Shown here: piece after piece, positions 26,053 to 33,570 of the stretch
Position numbering within the stretch: position 1 is the stretch's first letter
Layout of the letters: the number at the start of each line of letters is the position of its first letter
NCBI GenBank assembly: GCA_025454955.1
Contig: JALONL010000005.1
Location: 117,837-181,836, forward strand
DNA from: Bacteroidia bacterium
Lineage (GTDB): Bacteria > Bacteroidota > Bacteroidia > Palsa-965
Direction of reading: 5' to 3'
Length of the DNA stretch: 64,000 bases
Translations under genes and position numbers: made by a program
Notes under the pieces: model-generated
The model's input: the letters and a program-made list of their open reading frames with translations, nothing else
The model's database searches: none
Told to the model about the DNA's origin: nothing

Positions 26053-27027
26053 TCAAACCGGTTTATTCTGCACAATACCTTCCATGCGTTCCATCACCTC
26101 ATCGGTAAGCAGCAGCAACACATCCATCGCTTTCAGGTTTTCCTCAAGCTGGCTCAGTTTTGATGCGCCCAGAATAGCTGTACTCACATTCGGGTTTTTC
26201 AAACACCACGCAATGCACATACACGCCTGCGACACACCCAGCTCAGCCGCAAGGGCCGACAGTTTGCGCGATTTTTCAATTTTGTCGCCGGCTTCGCTGC
26301 CAATGGTTTTTTCTTTCAGCCAGCCCAGGTCGTGGCGTTGCAGGCGGGTGTCGTTGGGCAGGGCATCGTTGTATTTCCCGCTCAGCAACCCCGATGCCAG
26401 CGGCGACCAGATTGTGGAACCTAAGCCGTGCTGTGCAAACACCGGTGCGTACTCTTTTTCAAAACGTTCGCGCCACAGCAAATTATATTGCGGCTGTTCC
26501 ATGGTGGGTGCAATAAGGTTTTGCGTGCGCGCCACGTCAAATGCTTCCATGAGTTGTGCCGCGCTCCATTCCGAAGTGCCCCAGTAAAGCACTTTGCCCT
26601 GCGTAATTAAGTCGTGCATGGCGCGCACCGTTTCGGCAATGGGCGTATTCGGATCGGGCCGGTGGCAGAAGTACAAATCGAGATAGTCCACCTGCAAACG
26701 TTTCAATGCCGCGTGGCAGGCTTCCACCACATGCTTGCGGCTCAACCCAATCTGGTTGGGCAGTTTACCGCCCCAGAACACCTTGCTCGACACCACGTAG
26801 CTGCTGCGCTCCCACTGCATCTTTTGCAAAATACGCCCCATCACTAATTCCGATTTACCAGCCGCATACACCTCCGCATTATCGAAAAAATTAACGCCGC
26901 TGTCGTAGGCCAATTTCATGCAGCTTTCCGCCACATCATCGCCAATCTGCGCCCCAAACGTCACCCACGACCCGAACGAAAGTGCACTCACCTGAAGGCC
27001 GCTGCGGCCTAATCGTCTGTATTCCAT
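26053..27027 (-). CDS. Aldo/keto reductase, Kv-beta-like (AKR6 type)
   Basis: 324 residues. MEYRRLGRSGLQVS opens the protein, followed by the catalytic Asp and Tyr in FFDNAEVYAAGKSE, the Lys in VSSKVFWGG, and the His in YFCHRPDPNTP. YWGTSEWSAAQL and the SPLASGLLSGKY motif place it with voltage-gated K+ channel beta subunit-like and YghZ reductases. NADPH-dependent reduction of aldehydes or ketones is expected; the substrate is unknown. Monocistronic. The 559-base spacer upstream (27028-27586) holds repeats but no gene. Confidence 0.92.
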   Translation of the reverse strand: MEYRRLGRSGLQVSALSFGSWVTFGAQIGDDVAESCMKLAYDSGVNFFDNAEVYAAGKSELVMGRILQKMQWERSSYVVSSKVFWGGKLPNQIGLSRKHVVEACHAALKRLQVDYLDLYFCHRPDPNTPIAETVRAMHDLITQGKVLYWGTSEWSAAQLMEAFDVARTQNLIAPTMEQPQYNLLWRERFEKEYAPVFAQHGLGSTIWSPLASGLLSGKYNDALPNDTRLQRHDLGWLKEKTIGSEAGDKIEKSRKLSALAAELGVSQACMCIAWCLKNPNVSTAILGASKLSQLEENLKAMDVLLLLTDEVMERMEGIVQNKPV

Positions 27028-27221
27028 TTTTTTTAATGTAAGGTGTATAATGAAAAGTGAATAATAAAATCCACCGCAAAATTAACGTTAATATATCAGG
27101 AATGAGATTTACGAATTCTCATTTCCCCAAACAACGAGAACTTCGATTTCCCCAAAAACACCTCGAATTTTAATTCTCCCAAACATCATGAATTTCAATC
27201 CCCAGATTCCCGATTCCCGTG

Positions 27222-27243
27222 GCAGCGCGAGGCCTCGCGCTGC
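27222..27243. repeat. 22-bp perfect palindrome
   Basis: GCAGCGCGAGG followed directly by its reverse complement, in the gene-free spacer 27028-27586. It is flanked by runs of short AT-rich direct repeats. No adjacent U-tract. Confidence 0.8.
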
Positions 27244-27391
27244 TACGAGGATTCAACACGGGAATTTAAAATGAGCATTCAACAAAAAAATTCAAAAGAA
27301 ATTTGAAAAGAATTTCAATAAAGAAAAATCAAATTCATTTCCAGAAAAACATAAACACCGGCATTTATCAAAACACCCTACCTAACCCTTT

Positions 27392-27458
27392 CACTTCGAC
27401 AGGCTCAGTGACCGGGCAGAAAAAATTGTTTGCCCCGGCCACTGAGCTTGTCGAAGTG
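27392..27458. repeat. CACTTCGACAGGCTCAGTG-type inverted repeat element
   Basis: Left arm CACTTCGACAGGCTCAGTG and CCGGGCA, a 12-base AT-rich centre, then TGCCCCGG and CACTGAGCTTGTCGAAGTG. The arms differ at two or three bases. Sequences of this kind recur in many Bacteroidota genomes (recollection); function unknown. Lies in the spacer 27028-27586. Confidence 0.85.
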
Positions 27459-27575
27459 ACCGTACCCGCGATTATTAAAAACAAGCAATTAAAATCCCCT
27501 CCCTCACATTAAAATTCCCCTCAACTGATTTCCCCGCACACACGACACCCCTATTCCCCATTCCCCCGATCTCAT

Positions 27576-27583
27576 TACATTCG
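27576..27583 (+). promoter_or_regulatory. Candidate -7 element (TACATTCG)
   Basis: TACATTCG ends three bases before the ATG at 27587, one mismatch from TAnnTTTG. If used, the transcript would be leaderless or start inside the frame. Confidence 0.35.
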
Positions 27584-27586
27584 CGT

Positions 27587-28594
27587 ATGAAATTTCTCCG
27601 CCTTGCATTTTTCCTCCTCATCGCCTCCCCCACAGGCGCGCAGGAACTCACCACCTTCAGCACCGGCACCGAAGCCAGCCTGCGCGGCATTTGCCCCGTT
27701 ACCGATCGCATCATCTGGGCATCGGGCAGCAAGGGCACCGTGGGACGCAGCAGCGACGGCGGTTCGCACTGGGATTTCAAACAAATTCCCGGCTACACTG
27801 CACTCGATTTCCGCAGCGTGGTGGCGTTCGATCTGGCCAATGCAATGGTGGTAAGCGCAGGCACTCCGGCCGTAATCCTCAGAACTATGGATGGAGGCCG
27901 CACCTGGAGCGAAAGATACAGCAATACCGACTCCGCTTACTTCTTAGATGCCGCTGCATTCTGGAACAAAAACCGCGGCGTGGTGCTTGGCGACCCCATA
28001 AACGGCCGCTTTGTGCTGCTGCATACGTTCGACGGAGGTTTCACCTGGCAGCAGGCCCCGGCCGATCAGTGTCCGCCCGCCGCCGAAGGCGAAGCCGCAT
28101 TTGCCGCCAGCAACAGCAGCCTGCAGGCATTGCCCGGCGGCGTACTCTGGTTGGCCACCGGAGGCACCAACGCCCGCCTCTGGCTATCAACCGATTACGG
28201 CCAAACCTGGACCGAACGCCCCTGCCCCATGCTCCACGGCCGGCCCGCCACCGGCACCTTCGCCATGACCTGGCGCAATTCCAGTCAGGGCATCATTGTG
28301 GGCGGCGATTACACCAACGACAGCCTCCGCACCGACCACATATTCTACACCATCGACGGAGGCCGTCACTGGATTGCCCCCAAAACACCCACAGGCGGCT
28401 ACCGTTCCGGCGTAAGCTGGCTCAATGGCAAAACTGCAATAGCCACGGGCCCTTCAGGCACCGACATAACCAAAAACGGCGGAAAAACCTGGCGAAAGCT
28501 GAGTGAAAACGGCTATCATGCCGCCAAATGCGCCCGCCGGGGCAAGCGGGTTTTTCTAAGCGGCAGCAAGGGACGAATTGCGGCGGTGAAATAG
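27587..28594 (+). CDS. Secreted Ycf48-like/BNR-repeat propeller protein
   Basis: 335 residues with a signal peptide (MKFLRLAFFLLIASPTGA). Repeated blade motifs of the S-x-D-x-G-x-x-W type are clear (GRSSDGGSHWDF, LRTMDGGRTWSE, LHTFDGGFTWQQ, STDYGQTWTERP, YTIDGGRHWIAP, TKNGGKTWRKL), which are the Asp-box repeats of sialidases and of the photosystem assembly factor Ycf48. No sialidase active-site set is recognised, so a binding or assembly role is more likely than catalysis. Predicted extracytoplasmic. Codon third positions are strongly G+C rich compared with its neighbours. Confidence 0.85.
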   Translation: MKFLRLAFFLLIASPTGAQELTTFSTGTEASLRGICPVTDRIIWASGSKGTVGRSSDGGSHWDFKQIPGYTALDFRSVVAFDLANAMVVSAGTPAVILRTMDGGRTWSERYSNTDSAYFLDAAAFWNKNRGVVLGDPINGRFVLLHTFDGGFTWQQAPADQCPPAAEGEAAFAASNSSLQALPGGVLWLATGGTNARLWLSTDYGQTWTERPCPMLHGRPATGTFAMTWRNSSQGIIVGGDYTNDSLRTDHIFYTIDGGRHWIAPKTPTGGYRSGVSWLNGKTAIATGPSGTDITKNGGKTWRKLSENGYHAAKCARRGKRVFLSGSKGRIAAVK

Positions 28595-28610
28595 GTTCCC
28601 GTTTGGGCAC

Positions 28611-28633
28611 AAAAAAACCCGCTTTCGGCGGGC
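28611..28633 (-). terminator. Intrinsic terminator reading leftwards
   Basis: On the minus strand: stem CCCGC, loop CGAAA, then GCGGG and T7. The U-tract exists only in this direction, so it terminates a minus-strand transcript coming from above 28640, not the convergent Ycf48-like gene. Confidence 0.8.
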
Positions 28634-28654
28634 TCGTTTCCGGTTTTAGATTGG

Positions 28655-28726
28655 TTAGGGCTTTGATTTTGTATCGCCGCCGCCAGTTCCATTAATGATG
28701 TTGAGGAGTGTAAGTATGAGTTCCAT
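28655..28726 (-). CDS. Putative 23-aa hydrophobic peptide
   Basis: An ATG at 28726 opens a 23-codon frame (MELILTLLNIINGTGG then GDTKSKP) ending in TAA at 28655. The first twelve residues are hydrophobic and the end is polar, as in small membrane-active peptides. The main support is the leftward intrinsic terminator 22 bases after the stop, which otherwise has no gene to serve; the alternative is a small RNA from the same strand. Confidence 0.35.
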   Translation of the reverse strand: MELILTLLNIINGTGGGDTKSKP

Positions 28727-28800
28727 GATCTTTTGGTTTTGGCTGCAAGTAAGTCAAGTATTATCTTTACCAAAACCTCCGTTTGGGGTTAATTTACCAG

Positions 28801-30354
28801 ATGCCTACATCAATAACAAAATACCGGCAGGTTTCAGCCTCTGTTTTCGAACTGTTGGTTCAGCTAATACGTAGCCAGCAACAGGAAGAAATCAGAATCA
28901 TCAGGCGTTATATCACCATGATGAACGAGAGTGGTGAAAACAAAATGGTAGAACTGTTTGACTTCATTGAAACAAGACAACTAACTCCTGTTGATGAATT
29001 AAAAAATATAGCTGTTAAATTTTGGGGGCGCAGTATTCAGCAAAGAAGTTCCGACTTATTGAATATTGTTGTTCATGCAATGAACACACATTATTACACG
29101 AATCGAAGCAATAAATTTTCTGATCGAACACGGGAACGCAGTCGTTTAAAATCATGGCTAAACAGCGTTGATATTATCTGGCATAGAAATGATACCCTTT
29201 CACTTTATATGCTCGACAGGGTGGCATCGCTCAGTTCCGGACTTGAATTATATTCTGAATGGCAGAGAGCATTAACCATTATCAGGGAACAGGCATCGCA
29301 AAGATTAACCAAAGAAGAACTTGAACCCATTAGTAATGAAATAAAACTGGCCAGACGCGGAGAAGATGCTGTTAATCTTGCACGAATGCTTATGCAGGAA
29401 GCGGCACACAGGGTAAGGAGAGTTTCTTCCGATGACGATATATCATGGCATAACGAAACTATTGAATTGTTACTTCTCGAAGAAGAAGCAACAAAATCAA
29501 ATACTGTAAAATACAATCGTTTACTTATTGAAGCCGATTTGTACCAACGTCAACATGACTTCACCAAAGCCAGCAATATTTTCAGTCAGTTATATGAGTT
29601 GGTAACAAATACCCCGGCACTTAATATGCCTCACCTGATTCAACTCACGCAACTCAATCAGGCCGATAATTTCGTTCGTAATTTCCAATTTGAGGCTGCC
29701 CTTCAATTAACTTCAAATGTAAAACGCAATATTACCGGCGAGCCAATGAACTGGTTGTTGGCCCGCAAAATAGAAGCTGAAGCCCTCTTCTTCCTCGAAG
29801 ACTACAAAGAATCAAGAAATATCCTCATCCAGCTTATCAACCATCCCAACGGCCGCTGGGGCGATCAGGCCGATGAAATGATGCTGGGTGTGGCCTCCGC
29901 TTATTTTGCCGAAGGCAACTACAAAGAATCGATCAAAGCACTACAGGAAATTACCATACTGCCCCGCCGCAACAAAAGCGGTTTCAACCTCGGTGTACGC
30001 GCACTGCGCTGCATGAATCTGATTATGCTCGACAAGTTCGACGACCTTTGCGACGATCTCGAACGCGATCAGAAATACATGCAACGCCTCACCGGCACAC
30101 ACCACATCCGCCAGCGCGACGTGGCAATAATGAAAACCCTGCTCGGCTTTGCAACCGGAGGAATCAATTTCAAACGCGTGGCCGAAAACAAAGCCCCGCA
30201 ACTCAAACAACTCCAAACCGGCTCCGACGATTGCATCTGGCACCCGCTCACCCACGAGTGGATTGTGTTTGACCAATGGTTTGCAGCAGCAGCAGCAGGC
30301 AGCAAATACCGGTTTGCCATGCCCGAGTATTTGCAGCAAAGCGAAGTGGGCTGA
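28801..30354 (+). CDS. Large helical-repeat (TPR-like) protein of unknown function
   Basis: 517 residues from the ATG at 28801 (MPTSITKYRQVSASVFELL); an in-frame TTG 18 bases upstream is the other possible start. No signal peptide. The sequence is almost entirely amphipathic helices, with TPR-like pairs from about 240 onward (EADLYQRQHDFTKASNIFSQ, LGVASAYFAEGNYKESIKAL). The size and layout resemble the protein at 40271-41692, though their N-termini differ. The 3' third is more G+C rich than the 5' two thirds. Likely a cytoplasmic scaffold; no enzyme motif seen. Confidence 0.7.
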   Translation: MPTSITKYRQVSASVFELLVQLIRSQQQEEIRIIRRYITMMNESGENKMVELFDFIETRQLTPVDELKNIAVKFWGRSIQQRSSDLLNIVVHAMNTHYYTNRSNKFSDRTRERSRLKSWLNSVDIIWHRNDTLSLYMLDRVASLSSGLELYSEWQRALTIIREQASQRLTKEELEPISNEIKLARRGEDAVNLARMLMQEAAHRVRRVSSDDDISWHNETIELLLLEEEATKSNTVKYNRLLIEADLYQRQHDFTKASNIFSQLYELVTNTPALNMPHLIQLTQLNQADNFVRNFQFEAALQLTSNVKRNITGEPMNWLLARKIEAEALFFLEDYKESRNILIQLINHPNGRWGDQADEMMLGVASAYFAEGNYKESIKALQEITILPRRNKSGFNLGVRALRCMNLIMLDKFDDLCDDLERDQKYMQRLTGTHHIRQRDVAIMKTLLGFATGGINFKRVAENKAPQLKQLQTGSDDCIWHPLTHEWIVFDQWFAAAAAGSKYRFAMPEYLQQSEVG

Positions 30355-30429
30355 GGTTTTCACCTCAACCCACTGTGCATACTTCAACGTTCACACTTAC
30401 GCTTAAAATTTCAGCGAAACAGCCCGAAG

Positions 30430-30723
30430 CTAAAACTCTGTTTTTACTTTTCCCTGCAAATCAATCATACGTTTCTGCAAATCTCTGAGCCGTTCTTTCT
30501 GGCTTTCGCTCCAATTTTTCTCATCAGAAAGTACTGAAATATCCATGCCTTTCTGCATATCCATTGCGTCAGACAAAGTAATTGATTCTTTATCCTCCAT
30601 TTTTTCAATGCCGGCTTCCATCTGATCGAGTGCTTTGTCAATCGGATCATCGCTTTGGCAGCCTGTTTGAACGGTGAGCAGGAGTAGGAAAATAAACGTG
30701 CAGAGGTGAATTGCTTTTTTCAT
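30430..30723 (-). CDS. Small lipoprotein
   Basis: 97 residues. MKKAIHLCTFIFLLLLTVQTGC is a lipoprotein signal with Cys at residue 22 (split: MKKAIHLC, FIFLLLLTVQ, TGC). The mature part is charged and helical (DKALDQMEAGIEKMEDKE; RLRDLQKRMIDLQGKV), suggesting a short coiled coil held at the membrane. Function unknown. No promoter stands out; the region 30355-30429 contains an imperfect hairpin over the stop of the preceding gene. Confidence 0.75.
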   Translation of the reverse strand: MKKAIHLCTFIFLLLLTVQTGCQSDDPIDKALDQMEAGIEKMEDKESITLSDAMDMQKGMDISVLSDEKNWSESQKERLRDLQKRMIDLQGKVKTEF

Positions 30724-30832
30724 GGGTAAATGGTGTTTTTTGATTTACCACAAAGGAAAAAAAGTTCACCTCGCTTTTAAATCCTATGATCTGATGGTTT
30801 TTTGATAATGTGCCATCAGCCCCGGAAATTAA

Positions 30833-31435
30833 TCAGAGATTTGAGTCAAGTATATTTATCACACGCTCAAGACTTGGCAAATGTACTCTCATCACCGAAG
30901 GATTTAATCTGCCAAGAATATCAAAAGATCGCTCGCCTTTTCTATATACATTCTTACAGTTTCTCGACGAATGAACCAGTTGATCGAAAATATCTTTTCG
31001 CGATTTATTTTCTAAATTATTCAAAGCAGGCAATGCCGATTCCTGAAACTCCGAACCAAAATATTGACGCAATAAATCGCGATCTGCAACAATCCAGGTT
31101 TCCATACTGGTAGTCATTAGTAGCACCTGTTCATCGCTTGCTCCGGTTGGTTTTTCCCAGTTGTCTCGCTGTTTGAGATGCTGCCACGGCTCATCAATAT
31201 TCTTTAAGGGATCTTCACTATCCACCAATAAAGCCACAAATTCATTATCTGCTGACTTATGCGCCGTTGTAAAATCATTAAACGCTTCATTTCTTCCACC
31301 ACAGGCTACAATACGCGGCATACGGCCTTCAAAATTTCCCGATGCCCTGATAAATTTTTGAAATCCCTCTCTGCATTTACTTTTTAAGTCCTTACCCTCT
31401 CCACCACCTTCTACATATATTTTAGCCATAACCAT
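30833..31435 (-). CDS. DUF4276 family protein, TOPRIM-like
   Basis: 200 residues from the ATG at 31435; ATG 31429 is an alternative. KIYVEGGGEGKDL at the N-terminus and ALLVDSEDP at about residue 72 resemble the Glu and D-x-D/E motifs of TOPRIM nucleases, as expected for DUF4276. RIVACGGRNEAFNDF and the later TSMETWIVADRDLL are other family-like segments. It starts 15 bases after the stop of an ABC-type ATPase on the same strand, so the two form one unit. ATPase plus TOPRIM-like protein pairs are common in anti-phage systems (PARIS AriA/AriB is the closest analogue, with DUF4435 instead). Confidence 0.8.
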   Translation of the reverse strand: MVMAKIYVEGGGEGKDLKSKCREGFQKFIRASGNFEGRMPRIVACGGRNEAFNDFTTAHKSADNEFVALLVDSEDPLKNIDEPWQHLKQRDNWEKPTGASDEQVLLMTTSMETWIVADRDLLRQYFGSEFQESALPALNNLENKSRKDIFDQLVHSSRNCKNVYRKGERSFDILGRLNPSVMRVHLPSLERVINILDSNL

Positions 31436-31450
31436 AAATATTAAAGTTGA

Positions 31451-32668
31451 TTACCAACGATTGCCGCCAATTTCGCCTCTCAACCAAAGCTGCCCTAAAC
31501 GATATTTATCTAACCAAACAGAAAGTTCATTGGCATTGAGACGTTTCATTGTTGTCTGGCCTTCGTGTTTTTCGCACACTACTACCGATTCAGGAGTGTC
31601 GGAAAGTGCATCAATCAGAATATCAGAATGTGTGGTTACAATTAACTGCATTCGTGTGGAAGCATCTTTTAGCAGTTCTGCAAGTTTTGGCAGAACATCA
31701 GGATGCAGCCCCAGTTCAGGTTCTTCGATGCACACTAACGGTGGCGGTGTGGGATCGTTTAAAATGGCAAGCAGGCAGAGATAACGTAATGTACCGTCTG
31801 ACAGACGGGTGGCGGGAATAGTAAATTCACCTTCGGTGAAAAATACCTGTACCGTTCCGCCTTCAATGAGTAAATCAAAATCAGTTATTCCTGCATACAA
31901 TGAATTTAACCCATCAAGAATTGCCCGTTTGGCCTGTGGGTTTCTTTTTAGTTTACTTAGAAACAAACCTAAGTTCGAGAAGTCTTCTTCGAGCCAATTA
32001 TTGGGCAGGTCTGCCCGTTGAGGTTGTCGGAAGATGGTGTTTCTGCCGAAAGTCCATTCACGGTAGATTCTTATTTGTTTGTAGGTATCGGTAAGGTATG
32101 CGAGATAACCATATTTTTCTGGATCTCTAATTTGGCTTAATACAGAGTTTTCATTACTAACCCTAACTTGAGTATTTGGAGGAGTATATGCATATCCAGA
32201 ACCGTCTTCAAGTAAATAAAATGAAATAATCAATGCACTATTTTCATTGGTTTTAGAATCAAAGTGATACAAAAAATCAATTGGTGATTCTACAAATTCA
32301 ATAGATAGATTTATATACTCTTTATCAATCTTAATCCTGTTTCCATTAACCTGAAATGATACTTGATGACTAAGTGATAAATCGGGATGATTTACATGAA
32401 AAGTAAAATTTATGGGTAATTCTTTCCCTCCTTTCCATCTCCACTCATTTATTCCACCACCCTTACTAATTAATGTTGGTATATCGCTTGTAGTGGCTCT
32501 TAACAATGAAATTATATCAATAAAATTAGATTTTCCCGAACCATTTGTACCGATAAGTACATTCAGACCAGATAATGAAAGTGACTCAATACTCGTCCCA
32601 AAAGAAAGTATATTTTGCAAACTCACAGAGTGAAGCAACGGCAATCGGCTATTCTTTGGGTTTTCCAT
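31451..32668 (-). CDS. AAA/ABC-type ATPase of the DUF4276 cassette
   Basis: 405 residues. Walker A GTNGSGKSNFID (about residue 38), ABC-type signature RLSDGTLRYLCLLAIL, Walker B PLVCIEEPELGLHPD, and the switch His in IVTTHSDILIDAL are all present, with a helical insert between them. This is the AAA_21/COG4637-like class related to RecF and OLD ATPases. No nuclease domain is fused; the TOPRIM-like activity would come from the DUF4276 gene 15 bases downstream. The middle of the gene is visibly richer in A+T than neighbouring core genes. The tRNA transcript upstream ends in a terminator, so this operon should have its own promoter. Confidence 0.85.
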   Translation of the reverse strand: MENPKNSRLPLLHSVSLQNILSFGTSIESLSLSGLNVLIGTNGSGKSNFIDIISLLRATTSDIPTLISKGGGINEWRWKGGKELPINFTFHVNHPDLSLSHQVSFQVNGNRIKIDKEYINLSIEFVESPIDFLYHFDSKTNENSALIISFYLLEDGSGYAYTPPNTQVRVSNENSVLSQIRDPEKYGYLAYLTDTYKQIRIYREWTFGRNTIFRQPQRADLPNNWLEEDFSNLGLFLSKLKRNPQAKRAILDGLNSLYAGITDFDLLIEGGTVQVFFTEGEFTIPATRLSDGTLRYLCLLAILNDPTPPPLVCIEEPELGLHPDVLPKLAELLKDASTRMQLIVTTHSDILIDALSDTPESVVVCEKHEGQTTMKRLNANELSVWLDKYRLGQLWLRGEIGGNRW

Positions 32669-32681
32669 GACGGAGATTCTT

Positions 32682-32707
32682 AGAAATTTGATTCTTATCT
32701 AATTTCT
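32682..32707. promoter_or_regulatory. Operator-like imperfect palindrome upstream of the ATPase
   Basis: AGAAATTTGAT and ATCTAATTTCT flank a short centre: 11-bp arms with one mismatch, 14-39 bases before the ATPase ATG. Could be a repressor site or a leader hairpin. Seen in the sequence; role inferred. Confidence 0.4.
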
Positions 32708-32751
32708 GAAAAATCCGGAATATCGCATGGACAAGGTGGATTATGCACTGA

Positions 32752-32784
32752 TAAAAATAAAGGCAGAAAAAAATCTGCCTTTAT
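32752..32784 (-). terminator. Intrinsic terminator of the tRNA transcript
   Basis: On the minus strand: 10-bp stem ATAAAGGCAG/CTGCCTTTAT around an A/T loop, then TTTTAT. It follows tRNA-Arg by 9 bases and separates the ribH-tRNA transcript from the ATPase cassette. Confidence 0.85.
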
Positions 32785-32793
32785 CAAACTCAG

Positions 32794-32867
32794 TGATCCC
32801 AAAGGGACTCGAACCCCTAACCGGTTGCTTAGAAGGCAACTGCTCTATCCAGTTGAGCTATGGGACC
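32794..32867 (-). tRNA. tRNA-Arg (anticodon TCT)
   Basis: 74 nt cloverleaf. Acceptor GGTCCCA pairs with TGGGATC, discriminator A; anticodon stem GTTGC/GCAAC around CTTCTAA; T-loop GTTCGAGTC. CCA is not encoded. Downstream of tRNA-Pro by 38 bases on the same strand. Confidence 0.96.
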
Positions 32868-32905
32868 CCAACCTGCACCGAAACGATGCGTTATTCTGAA
32901 TTCCG

Positions 32906-32978
32906 TCGGGATGACTGGACTCGAACCAGCGATCCCCTGCTCCCAAAGCAGGTGCGATACCAACTTCGCTACATCCCG
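32906..32978 (-). tRNA. tRNA-Pro (anticodon TGG)
   Basis: 73 nt cloverleaf. Acceptor CGGGATG/CATCCCG, discriminator A; D-stem GCGA/TCGC; anticodon stem CCTGC/GCAGG around TTTGGGA; T-loop TTCGAGT. CCA is not encoded. Its first 10 bases are also the last codons and stop of ribH. Confidence 0.96.
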
Positions 32979-33499
32979 TATCCAAGCTGTTTGCCAGCCC
33001 GGTTGGTACTTTCTATGTCTTCGCGCAAGCCGAGCATTTTGAGCGCGGTTACTGCGGCTTCGTCGCCTTTGTTGCCGTGTTTGCCTCCGGCGCGCTCCTG
33101 CGCCTGCTCTTGTGTGTGGGTGGTGAGTACACCAAACACAAACGGCTTGCCGTGGCGGATATTCAACTCGGTGAGGCCCTGGGTGACACTGTCGCAGATG
33201 AAGTCGAAGTGACGGGTGTCGCCCTGAATGACGCAGCCGATGCAGATTACGGCATCAATATCGTTGCGGCGGCCGAGCCAGTGTGCGCCGAGGGTGAGTT
33301 CGAAGGTGCCGGGGACGTGGTGGAGTTCCACATCGGTTTCGGCTACTTCGTGTTTGTGCAGGGTGCGTATGGCGCCCTGCGCAAGGGCGTGGGTTATTTC
33401 GGCATTCCACTCGGCCACCAGCACGGCTATGCGCTTGCCGGCTCCCGAAGGAACCGAGGAGGCATCATAGTCCGACAAATTTTTTAAGGCTGTGGCCAT
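32969..33499 (-). CDS. ribH: 6,7-dimethyl-8-ribityllumazine synthase
   Basis: 176 residues. Lumazine synthase motifs: [40 protein letters not shown] with the catalytic His, and the C-terminal [16 protein letters not shown]. It condenses the ribityl-pyrimidine with dihydroxybutanone phosphate in riboflavin synthesis. About 14 residues ([14 protein letters not shown]) extend beyond the usual end, and the ATG-TAG at the end lies in tRNA-Pro positions 5-10. RNase P cleavage of a joint transcript would remove the stop codon. A hairpin (33515-33546) lies just upstream of the start. Confidence 0.96.
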   Translation of the reverse strand: MATALKNLSDYDASSVPSGAGKRIAVLVAEWNAEITHALAQGAIRTLHKHEVAETDVELHHVPGTFELTLGAHWLGRRNDIDAVICIGCVIQGDTRHFDFICDSVTQGLTELNIRHGKPFVFGVLTTHTQEQAQERAGGKHGNKGDEAAVTALKMLGLREDIESTNRAGKQLGYGM

Positions 33500-33514
33500 T
33501 GTGTTTTTTATGAC

Positions 33515-33546
33515 GAACGCCCCAACTTATGGTAAGCGGGGCGTTC
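33515..33546 (-). promoter_or_regulatory. Leader hairpin upstream of ribH
   Basis: 9-bp perfect stem GAACGCCCC/GGGGCGTTC with a 14-base loop, between the stop of the TPR membrane protein and the ribH ATG at 33499. No U-tract follows on the minus strand, so it is a weak terminator at best; it may be an RNA processing or stability element. It does not match the FMN riboswitch. Confidence 0.4.
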
Positions 33547-33570
33547 AGGAATTTAACCAAAACAAACCGC

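Noticed and set aside
27691..28506. 271-aa alternate-frame ORF in the Ycf48-like gene
   Set aside because: Arg/His/Pro-rich product typical of a shifted G+C-rich frame; the Asp-box frame is clearly real.
30833..32867. tRNA-anchored integrative island with att sites
   Set aside because: No integrase and no copy of the tRNA 3' end at the far side (30.3-30.8 kb); tRNA proximity alone is not evidence of integration.
33500..33570. FMN riboswitch upstream of ribH
   Set aside because: The spacer is only 71 bases with one simple hairpin; none of the conserved FMN riboswitch segments is visible.
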